DNA of 64,000 bases from Streptomyces sp. NBC_00464 (GTDB taxonomy: Bacteria; Actinomycetota; Actinomycetes; Streptomycetales; Streptomycetaceae), in assembly GCF_036013915.1 (NCBI RefSeq), contig NZ_CP107899.1, positions 6,414,001 through 6,478,000 on the forward strand, read 5' to 3'. Positions within the stretch are counted from its first letter, which is position 1, and every line of letters begins with the position of its first letter. Positions 15,693-24,932 of this stretch are shown piece by piece. The notes under the pieces were generated by a model that ran no database searches, was not told where the DNA came from, and saw only the letters and a list, made by a program, of their open reading frames with translations. The translations under genes were made by a program, and so were the position numbers.

Positions 15693-17945
15693 ATGCCGCA
15701 CGACCCCAGCAGCTCCCGTACCGCCCTGCGTATCTGCCCCCTCTGCGAAGCCACCTGCGGGCTCACGCTCACCATCGAGGGGGCCAGGGTCACCGGCGCC
15801 CGCGGTGACCGGGAGGACGTGTTCAGCAAGGGGTTCATCTGCCCCAAGGGCGCATCCATCGGCGGACTCGACGAGGACCCCGACCGGCTGCGCACCCCGC
15901 TCGTCCGCAAGGACGGCGTGCTGACCGAGGCGAGCTGGAGCGAGGCCTTCGACGCGATCGCCCGCGCCCTGCCGGCTCTCGCACAGGAGCACGGGCCGCA
16001 GGCCGTCGGTGTCGTCCTCGGCAACCCCAACGTGCACACCATGGCCGGCGCGCTCTACCCGCCCGCCCTGCTCGCCGCCGTGCGGACCCGGGCGCTGTTC
16101 ACCGCGAGCACCCTGGACCAGATGCCCAAGCACGTCTCCAGCGGACTCCTCTTCGGCGACCCGAACACCATCCCGGTGCCGGATCTCGACCACACCGACC
16201 ACCTGCTGATGCTGGGTGCCAACCCGCTCGAATCCAACGGCAGCCTGTGCACCGCCCCCGACTTCCCCGGCAAGCTCAAGGCGCTGCGACGCCGCGGCGG
16301 CAGCCTCACCGTCGTGGACCCCCGCCGCACCCGCACCGCCCGCCTCGCCGACCGGCACGTGGCCATCCGCCCCGGCACCGACGCCCTGCTTCTCGCCGCG
16401 ATGGCGCACGTCCTGTTCGAGGAGAAGCTCACCGACCCCGGCGCGCTCGCGGACCATGTCGAGGGGATCGGTGAAGTCGCCGACGCCGTGCGGGACTTCA
16501 CGCCCGAGGCCGTCGCCCCTGCCTGCGACGTGGACGCCGCCACCATCCGGACCCTCGCCCGGGAGCTCGCCGCCGCACCCACCGCCGCCGTGTACGGCCG
16601 CATCGGCAGCTGCACGGTCGAACACGGCACCCTCGCCAGCTGGCTCGTCGACGTCCTCAACATCCTCACCGGCAACCTCGACCGCCCCGGCGGCGCCCTC
16701 TTCCCGCTCTCCGCGACCGCCCGCGCCCCGCGCCCCGCCGCCCCCGGCAAGGGGTTCGCCCTCGGACGCTGGGCGAGCCGGGTCTCCGGCCACCCCGAGG
16801 CCAAGGGCGAACTGCCCATCTCCGCACTGGCCGAGGAGATCTGCACACCGGGTGAGGGGCGGATCCGCGCCCTGATCGTCCTGGCCGCCAACCCCGTGCT
16901 CTCCGCGCCCGACGGCGACCGGCTCGACGCCGCACTGGCCGACGGGCTCGACTTCATGGTGAGCGTCGACCCCTATCTCAACGAGACCTCCCGCCACGCG
17001 GATGTGGTGCTGCCCCCGCCGCCGCCCTCGCAGAGCGCCCACTTCGACTTCGCGTTCAACACCCTGGCCGTGCGCAACCAGGTCCGCTACACCCGTCCCG
17101 CCCTGCCTCTGGACGACGGCCGGATGGACGAGGCCGAGATCCTCGCCCGGCTCGTCCTCGCCGTCTCCGGGATGCACGGCGCGGAGCCGGACGCGGTGGA
17201 CACCATGGTCATCGACCGGGCCCTGGGCAAAGCGGTCGCCGACCCCCTCTCGCCCGTGCACGGCCGCGATCCCGCCGACATCTCCGCCGCGCTCACCGGC
17301 CGCACCGCGGCGGAGCGACGCCTCGACCTGATGCTCCGCCTCGGCCCGTACGGCGAGGGCTTCGGTACCGACCCCGACGGCCTGAGCCTGGAGCGGCTGC
17401 TCGCCCATCCGCACGGCATCGACCTCGGAGCCCTCGCTCCTCGCGTTCCGGAAGTCCTCACCACCCGCAGTGGACGCATCGAACTGTTCCCCGCCCCGAT
17501 CGCCGCCGATCTGCCCAGGCTGCGCCGTGCCCTCGACGGACGGGCCGACCCCGACGCGCTCGTCCTCATCGGCCGTCGTCACCTGCGCTCCAACAACAGC
17601 TGGCTGCACAACGTCGCCGCGCTCCGCGGCGGGTCCAACGTCTGCACCCTCCAGATACACCCCGAGGACGCGGTACGCATCGGACTGACCGACGGCGCAT
17701 CCGCCACGGTCACCGCGGACGGCGGCGCGCTGACGGTCCCGGTTGAGGTCACCGACAGCGTGCGTACCGGCGTGGTGAGCCTCCCGCACGGCTGGGGGCA
17801 CAACCGCCCCGGCACCAGGCTGTCCGTCGCGGCCGAGGGGCCCGGCGTCAACGTCAACCAGCTCCTCGACGGCAGCCGCCTCGACCCGCTCTCCGGCACC
17901 GCCGTGCTCAACGGAATCCCCGTCACCGTGACACCCTCGCGTTGA
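15693..17945 (+). CDS. Molybdopterin oxidoreductase, formate-dehydrogenase/nitrate-reductase-like
   Basis: A 750-residue catalytic subunit of the DMSO-reductase superfamily. The N-terminal [4Fe-4S] motif is complete: Cys15, Cys18, Cys22 and Cys50 (CPLCEATC, GFICPKG). The bis-MGD binding domains follow (MLGANPLESNG, VVDPRRTRTARLAD, LTGNLDRPGGALFP, ALIVLAANPVLSAPD), and the C-terminal cap domain contains RRHLRSNNSWLHN and LPHGWGH. No twin-arginine signal is present, so it should be cytoplasmic. No electron-transfer partner gene sits next to it. The ATG follows a GGGAGGG ribosome-binding site. Sequence alone does not give the substrate. Confidence 0.92.
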   Translation: MPHDPSSSRTALRICPLCEATCGLTLTIEGARVTGARGDREDVFSKGFICPKGASIGGLDEDPDRLRTPLVRKDGVLTEASWSEAFDAIARALPALAQEHGPQAVGVVLGNPNVHTMAGALYPPALLAAVRTRALFTASTLDQMPKHVSSGLLFGDPNTIPVPDLDHTDHLLMLGANPLESNGSLCTAPDFPGKLKALRRRGGSLTVVDPRRTRTARLADRHVAIRPGTDALLLAAMAHVLFEEKLTDPGALADHVEGIGEVADAVRDFTPEAVAPACDVDAATIRTLARELAAAPTAAVYGRIGSCTVEHGTLASWLVDVLNILTGNLDRPGGALFPLSATARAPRPAAPGKGFALGRWASRVSGHPEAKGELPISALAEEICTPGEGRIRALIVLAANPVLSAPDGDRLDAALADGLDFMVSVDPYLNETSRHADVVLPPPPPSQSAHFDFAFNTLAVRNQVRYTRPALPLDDGRMDEAEILARLVLAVSGMHGAEPDAVDTMVIDRALGKAVADPLSPVHGRDPADISAALTGRTAAERRLDLMLRLGPYGEGFGTDPDGLSLERLLAHPHGIDLGALAPRVPEVLTTRSGRIELFPAPIAADLPRLRRALDGRADPDALVLIGRRHLRSNNSWLHNVAALRGGSNVCTLQIHPEDAVRIGLTDGASATVTADGGALTVPVEVTDSVRTGVVSLPHGWGHNRPGTRLSVAAEGPGVNVNQLLDGSRLDPLSGTAVLNGIPVTVTPSR

Positions 17946-18065
17946 CCTGGGGTTTTGCTCGTATTGCTCGCATGTCAACGTCTTGTTAACGCCATATGGC
18001 GCGCCCTAACGTCATCCGCACCGCCGGCTCCGGCGGGAGTTCAAGGGTGAACGATAGGTATCCAT
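17946..18065 (+). promoter_or_regulatory. Promoter region of the CitMHS transporter gene
   Basis: This 120-base gap holds a 12-bp perfect palindrome, CGCCATATGGCG (17990-18001), and AACGTC at 17977 and 18008 with a related AACGCC between them at 17988. Such direct repeats plus a palindrome suggest a bound regulator, but I recognise no specific site. No clear -10/-35 pair stands out. Confidence 0.35.
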
Positions 18066-19478
18066 ATGCTGACCATCCTCGGCTTTGCCATGATCGGGAC
18101 CTTTCTGGTCCTGATCATGATGAAGAAGATGTCGCCGATCGCGGCGCTCGTCCTGATCCCCGCCCTCTTCTGCGTGGCCGTGGGGAAGGGAGCCCATCTC
18201 GGCGACTACGTCATCGAGGGCGTCGGCAATCTGGCGCCGACCGCCGCCATGCTGATGTTCGCGATCGTCTACTTCGGCGTGATGATCGACGTCGGACTCT
18301 TCGACCCGATCGTCCGGGGCATCCTGCGCTTCTGCAAGGCCGACCCGATGCGCATCGTCATCGGTACGGCGGTGCTCGCCGCGATCGTCTCGCTGGACGG
18401 CGACGGCTCCACCACCTTCATGATCACCGTCTCGGCGATGTATCCGCTCTACAAGCGCCTGAAGATGAGCCTGGTCGTGATGACCGGGGTCGCCGCCACG
18501 GCGAACGGCGTCATGAACACCCTGCCCTGGGGCGGTCCCACGGCCCGCGCCGCCACCGCGCTGAAGCTGGACGCGGGCGACATCTTCGTCCCCATGATCC
18601 CGGCGCTCGGCGTCGGGCTGCTTGCGGTGATCCTGCTGGCCGTGGTCCTCGGCAGGCGTGAGCGCAAGCGGCTCGGCACCCTCACCCTCGACGGGGAGCC
18701 GGCGGCCGAGTCGGTCACGGAGCCGGAGCAGGTCCTGGTGGCCGCGGGCGGCGGCAGTGACCGGCTGCGCAAGAGCACCGGCGGCGCGGGTGCAGGCGGT
18801 ACGGGATCCGAGGATGCGGAGGAGACCGACGAGGGCTTCAAGGGCCTCGACCCCCACCGTGCCACCCTGCGACCCAAGCTCTACTGGTTCAACGCGGCCC
18901 TCACCATCGCCCTGCTCACCGCGATGATCATGGAACTGATGCCGATCCCGGTGCTCTTCCTCCTCGGCGCGGCCCTCGCCCTCACCGTCAACTTCCCCCA
19001 CATGCCCGACCAGCGGGCCCGGATCGCGGCCCACGCCGACAACGTGCTCAACGTCTCCGGCATGGTCTTCGCCGCAGCGGTCTTCACCGGCGTGCTCACC
19101 GGAACCGGCATGGTCGACCACATGGCCGACTGGCTGGTCGGTGCGATCCCGGAGGGCATGGGGCCGCACATGGCCCTCGTCACGGGCGTGCTGAGCATCC
19201 CGCTCACGTACTTCATGTCCAACGACGGCTTCTACTTCGGCGTCGTGCCCGTGCTCGCCGAGGCCGGCGCCGCGCACGGTGTCTCCCCGCTGGAGATCGC
19301 CCGCGCCTCCCTGGTCGGCCAGCCCCTGCACATGTCGTCCCCGCTGGTGCCCGCCGTCTACGTCCTCGTCGGCATGGCCAAGGTCGAGTTCGGCGACCAC
19401 ACCCGCTTCACCGTCAAGTGGGCCGCGCTCACCTCCCTCGTGGTGCTCGGCGCCGGACTCCTGTTCGGGATCATCTGA
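18066..19478 (+). CDS. CitMHS-family metal-citrate:H+ symporter
   Basis: A 470-residue inner-membrane transporter of the CitM/CitH type, which imports citrate complexed with divalent metal ions together with protons. About 11-12 hydrophobic segments are visible. Conserved stretches include LAPTAAMLMFAIVYFGVM, LDGDGSTTFMI, ANGVMNTLPWGGPTARA and PLTYFMSNDGFYFGVVPV. A hydrophilic, Gly/Ser-rich cytoplasmic loop lies around residues 200-265. Four bases separate it from the MFS gene, so they are probably cotranscribed. Which metal it prefers cannot be read from sequence. Confidence 0.9.
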   Translation: MLTILGFAMIGTFLVLIMMKKMSPIAALVLIPALFCVAVGKGAHLGDYVIEGVGNLAPTAAMLMFAIVYFGVMIDVGLFDPIVRGILRFCKADPMRIVIGTAVLAAIVSLDGDGSTTFMITVSAMYPLYKRLKMSLVVMTGVAATANGVMNTLPWGGPTARAATALKLDAGDIFVPMIPALGVGLLAVILLAVVLGRRERKRLGTLTLDGEPAAESVTEPEQVLVAAGGGSDRLRKSTGGAGAGGTGSEDAEETDEGFKGLDPHRATLRPKLYWFNAALTIALLTAMIMELMPIPVLFLLGAALALTVNFPHMPDQRARIAAHADNVLNVSGMVFAAAVFTGVLTGTGMVDHMADWLVGAIPEGMGPHMALVTGVLSIPLTYFMSNDGFYFGVVPVLAEAGAAHGVSPLEIARASLVGQPLHMSSPLVPAVYVLVGMAKVEFGDHTRFTVKWAALTSLVVLGAGLLFGII

Positions 19479-19481
19479 TCC

Positions 19482-20753
19482 ATGACCGACATCGCCCGGC
19501 CCGGCCGGAGCTGGCTGCTGCGCCTCGTCATCGCCTTCGCCTTCGCGCAGGGAGCGGTGTCGATGGCGCGGCCCGCCGTCTCCTACCGGGCCCTGGCGCT
19601 GGGTGCGGACGAACGTGCCATCGGTGTGATCACCGGGGTGTACGCGCTCCTCCCGCTCTTCGCCGCAGTCCCCCTGGGGCGCCGCACGGACCACGGCCGA
19701 TGCGCACCGCTGCTGCCGCTCGGCGTCGTCCTGATCGCCGGCGGCTGCGCCCTCAGCGGCCGGGCGGCCTCGCTGACCGCGATGGCGGCCTGGAGCGGGC
19801 TCATGGGGCTCGGCCACCTCTGCTTCGTGATCGGGGCCCAGTCGATCGTCGCCCGCCAGTCCGCCCCGGCCGATCAGGACCGCAACTTCGGCCACTTCAC
19901 CATCGGCGCCTCCCTCGGCCAGCTCATCGGCCCGATCGCCGCCGGGTATCTGATCTCGGAGCGCGACGGCGCGATGGGCCGTACCAGCGCACTCGCCCTG
20001 ATCGTCGCGGCGGGCACAGCCGCCGTCTCCTTCGGCTCGCTCTGGCGCATCGAGCACCGGACCGCCCCCGCACGCCGCGGCAAGGCCCCGGCCGCCAAGG
20101 TGCCTGTCGGCAGCATCCTGCGCGCCAGGGGCGTCCCCGGCGGGATCTTCATCAGCCTCGCCGTGCTCTCCGCGACCGACATCCTCACCGCGTATCTGCC
20201 GGTCGTCGGCGAACACCGCGGCATCGCCCCCGCCACCGTCGGCCTGCTGCTGAGCCTGCGCGCGGCCGCCACTATCGCCTGCCGCCTGGTGATGACCCCG
20301 ATGCTCCGGGTGCTGGGCCGGGCAGCCCTGCTCGGCTCCACGTGTCTGCTGGCCGGAGTGCTCTGCGCCGGCATCGCGCTCCCTGCCCCCGTCTGGGCGT
20401 TGGCCCTGATGCTCACCGTCCTCGGCTTCTGCCTCGGCGTCGGCCAGCCCCTGTCGATGACCACCGTCGTCCGGGCCGCCCCGGCGGCCGCGCGTTCCAC
20501 CGCGCTCGCCCTGCGGCTGACCGGCAACCGGCTCGGCCAGGTGGCGGCCCCCGCCGCCGCCGGGCTCGTCGCCGGAGTGGCGGGCACCGCGGCGCCGTTC
20601 GTCATGCTCGGCGCACTGCTGGTCGTGGCGGCGGGCCTCGGAGCACGCGGCAAGGGCGACCGTGCACCACGCCGGGACGGGGCTCCGCAACCGGATCCGG
20701 CCGTTTCCGAGGAAGGCCCGGCGCGGGCCGGCCTCAACCGGAATCCCGCCTGA
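19482..20753 (+). CDS. Major facilitator superfamily transporter
   Basis: A 423-residue membrane protein with about 12 hydrophobic helices and the MFS motif A-like loop PLGRRTDHGR between helices 2 and 3. A basic central loop (HRTAPARRGKAPAAK) divides the two halves. The C-terminus is hydrophilic. It follows the citrate transporter by four bases. The substrate is not evident; an exporter of a small metabolite is as likely as an importer. Confidence 0.85.
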   Translation: MTDIARPGRSWLLRLVIAFAFAQGAVSMARPAVSYRALALGADERAIGVITGVYALLPLFAAVPLGRRTDHGRCAPLLPLGVVLIAGGCALSGRAASLTAMAAWSGLMGLGHLCFVIGAQSIVARQSAPADQDRNFGHFTIGASLGQLIGPIAAGYLISERDGAMGRTSALALIVAAGTAAVSFGSLWRIEHRTAPARRGKAPAAKVPVGSILRARGVPGGIFISLAVLSATDILTAYLPVVGEHRGIAPATVGLLLSLRAAATIACRLVMTPMLRVLGRAALLGSTCLLAGVLCAGIALPAPVWALALMLTVLGFCLGVGQPLSMTTVVRAAPAAARSTALALRLTGNRLGQVAAPAAAGLVAGVAGTAAPFVMLGALLVVAAGLGARGKGDRAPRRDGAPQPDPAVSEEGPARAGLNRNPA

Positions 20754-20885
20754 CACTTCCGTCTCCGCACGCTCCGTACGGTGCAACCTTTGCGCGAGTC
20801 TTTCCTCACCCTGCGCAGTGGGTTAATTTCAGGCCACTGCTGCCGCTCCCCACCGCTCCACCATCACCCTCCCGGGCGGAACCAC

Positions 20886-22244
20886 ATGACTCGCGCCATC
20901 ACCCTGAACAACGTAAGCAAGGCCTACGGACGCTCCTCGCGTGCTGTCGACCGCCTCTCGCTCACCATCGACCCGGGCGAGTTCGTCGTCCTGCTGGGCC
21001 CTTCGGGGTGCGGCAAGTCGACCGTGCTCCGCATGATCGCCGGCCTGGAGGACATCACCGAGGGCGAGATCCTGCTCGACGGTGAACCGGCCAACGACCT
21101 GACTCCCCGCGAACGCGGCATGGCCATGGTCTTCCAGAACTTCGCGCTCTACCCGACCATGACCAACCGGGCCAACATCGGCTTCCCGCTGAAGCTGGAG
21201 AACCCCCGCCAGGACCACAACGAGCGCATCGAGAACACGGCCAGGATGCTCGGCATCGAGAGCGTCCTGGACCGTCTTCCCGGCCAGCTCTCCGGCGGTG
21301 AGCGCCAGCGGGTCGCGATGGGCCGGGCGATTTCGCGCCAGCCCTCGGCCTTCCTGATGGACGAGCCGCTCTCCAACCTCGACGCGAAGCTCCGCAACCA
21401 CCTGCGCGCCGAGATATCCCAGCTCACCAAGGAACTCGGCGTCACCACGGTCTACGTGACGCACGACCAGGCCGAGGCGATGTCGCTGGGCCACCGGGTC
21501 GCCGTGATGCGCGGGGGAGTGCTCCAGCAGGTGAGCCCGCCGCGCGAGGTGTACTCGCTGCCGGAGAACGTGTTCGTCGCCGCGTTCATCGGCACCCCGC
21601 GGATCAACCTGCTGCAGGCCGTCGTACACGCGCCCCTGGAGGGGCGGATGTCGATCGACCTCGGCCGCCAGCGCCTCCCGCTGCCCGAACCCCTCAGCCC
21701 CGACCACCAGTTGCTGCGGATCCAGCAGGGCCGGCGCATCATCGTCGGACTGCGCTCCGAGGCGGTCCGGATCGCCCCGCCCAGCCAGGCCCGCCCCGGC
21801 GAGGTCGCGCTCAGCGGCATCGTCGAGCACGTCGAGTACCAGGGCCACGAGGCGCTGGTCCACCTCAACACCGGGTCGCAGCCCGCCGTGGTCCCGGACC
21901 TGGAATCGGCCCGCCCGGACCGCGGCACCCTGCGCAGGCGCCGCGGCGCCGGGGGCGGGGCCGGAGTCCTGGAACGGCTCAAGGAGCGCGCCACCGGCCA
22001 CACCGGTGCATCCGTCGCGGTCCTCGACGAACCGGGATTCGAGCCGCTCCCGCCGGGCGTGCACAGCCCCGACCGCCCCGCGGTCACGGCCAGCGACCTC
22101 GTCGTACGCACCGGCCCCGACATGCGGCTGCGCACCGGGGGTCAGGTTCCGCTCCTGGTCGACCTGGCGCACCTGTATGTCTTCGACCACCAGGGCCGCC
22201 GGATCTGCCCACTGCCGAAGGACGTGCCGGGCCTGGAGGTATAG
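20886..22244 (+). CDS. ABC transporter ATPase, MsmK/UgpC sugar-transport type
   Basis: A 452-residue ATP-binding subunit. Walker A is [16 protein letters not shown], the Q-loop is [11 protein letters not shown], the ABC signature is [15 protein letters not shown], Walker B is [15 protein letters not shown], and the switch is [12 protein letters not shown]. The C-terminal OB-fold (TOBE) domain of carbohydrate importers follows, with [11 protein letters not shown]. The protein is about 80 residues longer than typical MsmK because of an Arg/Gly-rich insert around residues 345-395. No permease or binding protein lies nearby, so it may be a shared energising subunit for several importers. The ATG was chosen at [15 protein letters not shown], where the domain starts. 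Confidence 0.9.
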   Translation: MTRAITLNNVSKAYGRSSRAVDRLSLTIDPGEFVVLLGPSGCGKSTVLRMIAGLEDITEGEILLDGEPANDLTPRERGMAMVFQNFALYPTMTNRANIGFPLKLENPRQDHNERIENTARMLGIESVLDRLPGQLSGGERQRVAMGRAISRQPSAFLMDEPLSNLDAKLRNHLRAEISQLTKELGVTTVYVTHDQAEAMSLGHRVAVMRGGVLQQVSPPREVYSLPENVFVAAFIGTPRINLLQAVVHAPLEGRMSIDLGRQRLPLPEPLSPDHQLLRIQQGRRIIVGLRSEAVRIAPPSQARPGEVALSGIVEHVEYQGHEALVHLNTGSQPAVVPDLESARPDRGTLRRRRGAGGGAGVLERLKERATGHTGASVAVLDEPGFEPLPPGVHSPDRPAVTASDLVVRTGPDMRLRTGGQVPLLVDLAHLYVFDHQGRRICPLPKDVPGLEV

Positions 22245-22254
22245 GGGGATGACA

Positions 22255-22303
22255 CCGGGGCCCGTCCGCCGCTCGCCTCCCCCGATCGGTGGACGGGCCC
22301 CGG
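22255..22303 (+). terminator. Strong hairpin terminator after the ABC ATPase gene
   Basis: CCGGGGCCCGTCC (22255-22267) and GGACGGGCCCCGG (22291-22303) form a perfect 13-bp stem around a 23-base loop, ten bases past the stop codon. It separates the ABC ATPase from the aldehyde dehydrogenase operon. Confidence 0.8.
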
Positions 22304-22330
22304 CACGTGACCGACGTCTCTGGCGCCAGA

Positions 22331-22349
22331 AAACTAACGGCGCTAGTTT
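22331..22349. promoter_or_regulatory. TetR operator upstream of the aldehyde/alcohol dehydrogenase operon
   Basis: AAACTAACGGCGCTAGTTT is a 19-bp palindrome with arms AAACTA/TAGTTT. It lies 46 bases before the aldehyde dehydrogenase start. A closely related sequence (14 of 19 identical) lies at 26663-26681, upstream of the TetR gene, whose product is the likely ligand. Confidence 0.75.
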
Positions 22350-22395
22350 AGGTCGCGGACGACCTCGTCCGTCACCGCGTCCGGGAGGAACAGCC

Positions 22396-23790
22396 ATGAA
22401 GGCCCATGACGGCATGTACATCGGCGGCGCATGGCGGCCCGCCGCCGGAACGGACACCGTCGCGGTGGTGAACCCGGCGGATGAGCAGGTCATCGCGCAC
22501 GTTCCGGCGGGCACGGCCGAGGACATCGACGCCGCGGTACGCGCCGCCCGCGCCGCTTTCCCCGGCTGGGCCGCGACCCCGCCCGCCGAGCGCGCCGCCC
22601 GGATCGGCGCTCTGCGCGATGTGCTGGCCGCCCGCAAGGACGAGATCGCCGAGACGGTCACGGCCGAACTGGGCTCGCCGCTGCCGATGTCGCAGATGGT
22701 GCACGCGGGCGTGCCGGTCCTGGTCGCCGGTTCGTACGCCGAACTGGCGGCGACGTACGCCTTCGAGGAGCGCCACGGCAACTCCACCGTGTTCCTGGAG
22801 CCCGTCGGCGTGGTAGGCGCGATCACCCCGTGGAACTACCCGCTGCACCAGATCGTCGCCAAGGTCGCCCCCGCCCTTGCCGCAGGCTGCACCGTCGTCC
22901 TCAAGCCGGCCGAGGACACCCCGCTCACCGCGCAGCTCTTCGCCGAGGCCACCGAGGAGGCCGGACTGCCCGCCGGCGTCTTCAACCTGGTCACCGGCCT
23001 CGGCCCGGTCGCCGGTCAGGCGCTCGCCGAGCACGAGGACGTCGACCTGGTCTCCTTCACCGGCTCCACCGCGGTCGGCAGGCAGATCGGCGCCACGGCG
23101 GGCGGCGCGATCAAGCGCGTCGCGCTGGAGCTCGGCGGCAAGTCCGCCAACGTCATCCTGCCCTCGGCCGATCTGGCCAAGGCGGTCAACGTCGGCATCG
23201 CCAACGTGATGTCCAACTCCGGCCAGACGTGCAGCGCCTGGACCCGGATGCTGGTGGACGCCGAACGGTACGAGGAGGCCGTCGCCCTCGCCGCCGCGGC
23301 CGTCGCCAAGTACGTACCCGGCGAGCGGGTCGGTCCGCTCGTCAACGCCAAGCAGCAGGCCCGGGTGCGCGGTTACATCGAGAAGGGCATCGAGGAGGGC
23401 GCCCGCGTCGTGGCCGGCGGCCCCGAGGCACCCCTCGCCACCGGGTACTACGTCAGCCCCACCGTGTTCGCCGACGTCACCCCGGAGATGACCATCGCCC
23501 AGGAGGAGATCTTCGGCCCGGTCGTCTCGATCCTGAAGTACGAGGACGAGGCGGACGCGCTGCGCATCGCCAACGGCACCGTGTACGGGCTCGCGGGCGC
23601 CGTCTGGGCCGCCGACGACGCGGAGGCCGTCGCCTTCGCCCGGCGGATGGACACCGGTCAGGTGGACATCAACGGCGGCCGTTTCAACCCGCTCGCCCCC
23701 TTCGGCGGTTACAAGCAGTCCGGCGTCGGCCGCGAACTCGGCGAGCACGGCCTCTCCGAGTACCTCCAGACCAAGTCCCTCCAGTTCTGA
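22396..23790 (+). CDS. NAD(P)+-dependent aldehyde dehydrogenase
   Basis: A 464-residue soluble enzyme oxidising an aldehyde to the carboxylic acid. Family residues are in place: Asn147 in PWNYPL, Lys170 in VLKPAEDTP, Glu245 in ELGGKS and the catalytic Cys279 in [18 protein letters not shown] ribosome-binding site precedes the ATG. It is the first gene of an operon with a zinc alcohol dehydrogenase 62 bases downstream; together they could take an alcohol to an acid. A TetR palindrome in the promoter points to induction by a substrate or acyl product. The chain length or ring preference of the substrate is unknown. Confidence 0.93.
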   Translation: MKAHDGMYIGGAWRPAAGTDTVAVVNPADEQVIAHVPAGTAEDIDAAVRAARAAFPGWAATPPAERAARIGALRDVLAARKDEIAETVTAELGSPLPMSQMVHAGVPVLVAGSYAELAATYAFEERHGNSTVFLEPVGVVGAITPWNYPLHQIVAKVAPALAAGCTVVLKPAEDTPLTAQLFAEATEEAGLPAGVFNLVTGLGPVAGQALAEHEDVDLVSFTGSTAVGRQIGATAGGAIKRVALELGGKSANVILPSADLAKAVNVGIANVMSNSGQTCSAWTRMLVDAERYEEAVALAAAAVAKYVPGERVGPLVNAKQQARVRGYIEKGIEEGARVVAGGPEAPLATGYYVSPTVFADVTPEMTIAQEEIFGPVVSILKYEDEADALRIANGTVYGLAGAVWAADDAEAVAFARRMDTGQVDINGGRFNPLAPFGGYKQSGVGRELGEHGLSEYLQTKSLQF

Positions 23791-23800
23791 ACGACCCCTT

Positions 23801-23827
23801 GAGTCCGCAGAGTCCGCAGAGTCCGCG
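23801..23827 (+). repeat. Three 9-bp tandem units between the two dehydrogenase genes
   Basis: GAGTCCGCA occurs twice in a row and a third time as GAGTCCGCG, just before the alcohol dehydrogenase ribosome-binding site. It probably arose by slippage; no function is apparent. Confidence 0.9.
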
Positions 23828-23852
23828 CCCCCGATCAGCAAGGAGCCAGTCC

Positions 23853-24932
23853 GTGGTCCGCGCCGCCGTACTGTCCGCCGTCGGAGCTCCGCTGGAGATC
23901 ACCGACATCACCCTGCCCGAGCCCGGCCCCGGCCAGGTGCGCATCCGCCTTGCCGCCGCCGGGGTCTGCCACTCCGACCTCTCGTTGTCCAACGGCACCA
24001 TGCGGCTGCCCGTCCCCGCCGTCCTCGGCCACGAGGGCGCGGGCACCGTCGTCTCGGTCGGCGAGGGCGTCGGCCATCTCGCCCCGGGCGACGGCGTCGT
24101 CCTCAACTGGGCGCCGTCCTGCGGCAGCTGCCACCACTGCGGAATCGGCGAGGTCTGGCTCTGCGCCAACGCCCTGGCCGGCGCGGCGAACATCCACGCC
24201 CGTACCGCCGACGGCACCGAACTGCACCCCGGGCTCAACGTCGCCGCCTTCGCGCAGGAGACCGTGGTCGCCGCGAACTGCGTCCTGCCCGCCCCGGACG
24301 GCATCCCGCTCACCGACGCGGCCCTGCTCGGCTGCGCGGTGCTGACCGGGTACGGCGCGATCCACCACAGCGCCCAGGTCCGCGCGGGCGAGTCCGTCGT
24401 CGTGTTCGGCATCGGCGGAGTCGGTCTCGCGGTGCTCCAGGCCGCCCGGATCGCGGGCGCCTCGAAGATCATCGCGGTGGACGTCTCCCCGGAGAAGGAG
24501 GACCTCGCGCGCCGTGCGGGTGCCACGGACTACGTGATCGCCTCCGCCACCACGCCCCGCGAGATCCGGGGGCTCACCGGCGGCCAGGGCGCGGACGTGG
24601 CCGTCGAGTGCGTCGGCCGGGCCGCCACCATCCGTACCGCCTGGGAGTCCACCCGCCGGGGCGGGCGCACCACGGTCGTCGGGATCGGGGGCAAGGACCA
24701 GCAGGTGACGTTCAACGCCCTGGAGATCTTCCACTGGGGCAGGTCCCTGACCGGCTGCGTGTACGGCAACAGCGACCCGGCCCGCGATCTGCCGGTGCTG
24801 GCCGACCACATCCGCGCGGGCCGCTTCGACGTCTCGATGATGGTCACCGAACGGATCGCGCTCGACGGCATCCCGGCGGCCTTCGACAACATGATCGCCG
24901 GCAAGGGCGGCCGGGCCCTGGTGGTCTTCTAA
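23853..24932 (+). CDS. Zinc-dependent alcohol dehydrogenase, class III-like
   Basis: A 359-residue medium-chain dehydrogenase. The catalytic zinc ligands are Cys39 in GVCHSD and His60-Glu61 in LGHEGAG. The structural zinc set is Cys90, Cys93, Cys96 and Cys104 (CGSCHHCGIGEVWLC). The NAD-binding motif is VFGIGGVGLA. The layout (NWAPSCGSCHHC, LLGCAVLTGYGA) resembles the mycothiol-dependent formaldehyde dehydrogenase at 59671, so the two may be paralogues. A GTG start follows AAGGAG. It works with the upstream aldehyde dehydrogenase. Its stop overlaps the stop of the convergent ppk2 gene. Confidence 0.92.
   Translation: MVRAAVLSAVGAPLEITDITLPEPGPGQVRIRLAAAGVCHSDLSLSNGTMRLPVPAVLGHEGAGTVVSVGEGVGHLAPGDGVVLNWAPSCGSCHHCGIGEVWLCANALAGAANIHARTADGTELHPGLNVAAFAQETVVAANCVLPAPDGIPLTDAALLGCAVLTGYGAIHHSAQVRAGESVVVFGIGGVGLAVLQAARIAGASKIIAVDVSPEKEDLARRAGATDYVIASATTPREIRGLTGGQGADVAVECVGRAATIRTAWESTRRGGRTTVVGIGGKDQQVTFNALEIFHWGRSLTGCVYGNSDPARDLPVLADHIRAGRFDVSMMVTERIALDGIPAAFDNMIAGKGGRALVVF

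Noticed and set aside
18012..20786. A long minus-strand open frame opposite the citrate and MFS transporters
   Set aside because: The translation is rich in Gly, Asp, Glu and His repeats with no fold, as expected for antisense of hydrophobic high-GC genes. Both plus-strand genes are complete membrane transporters.
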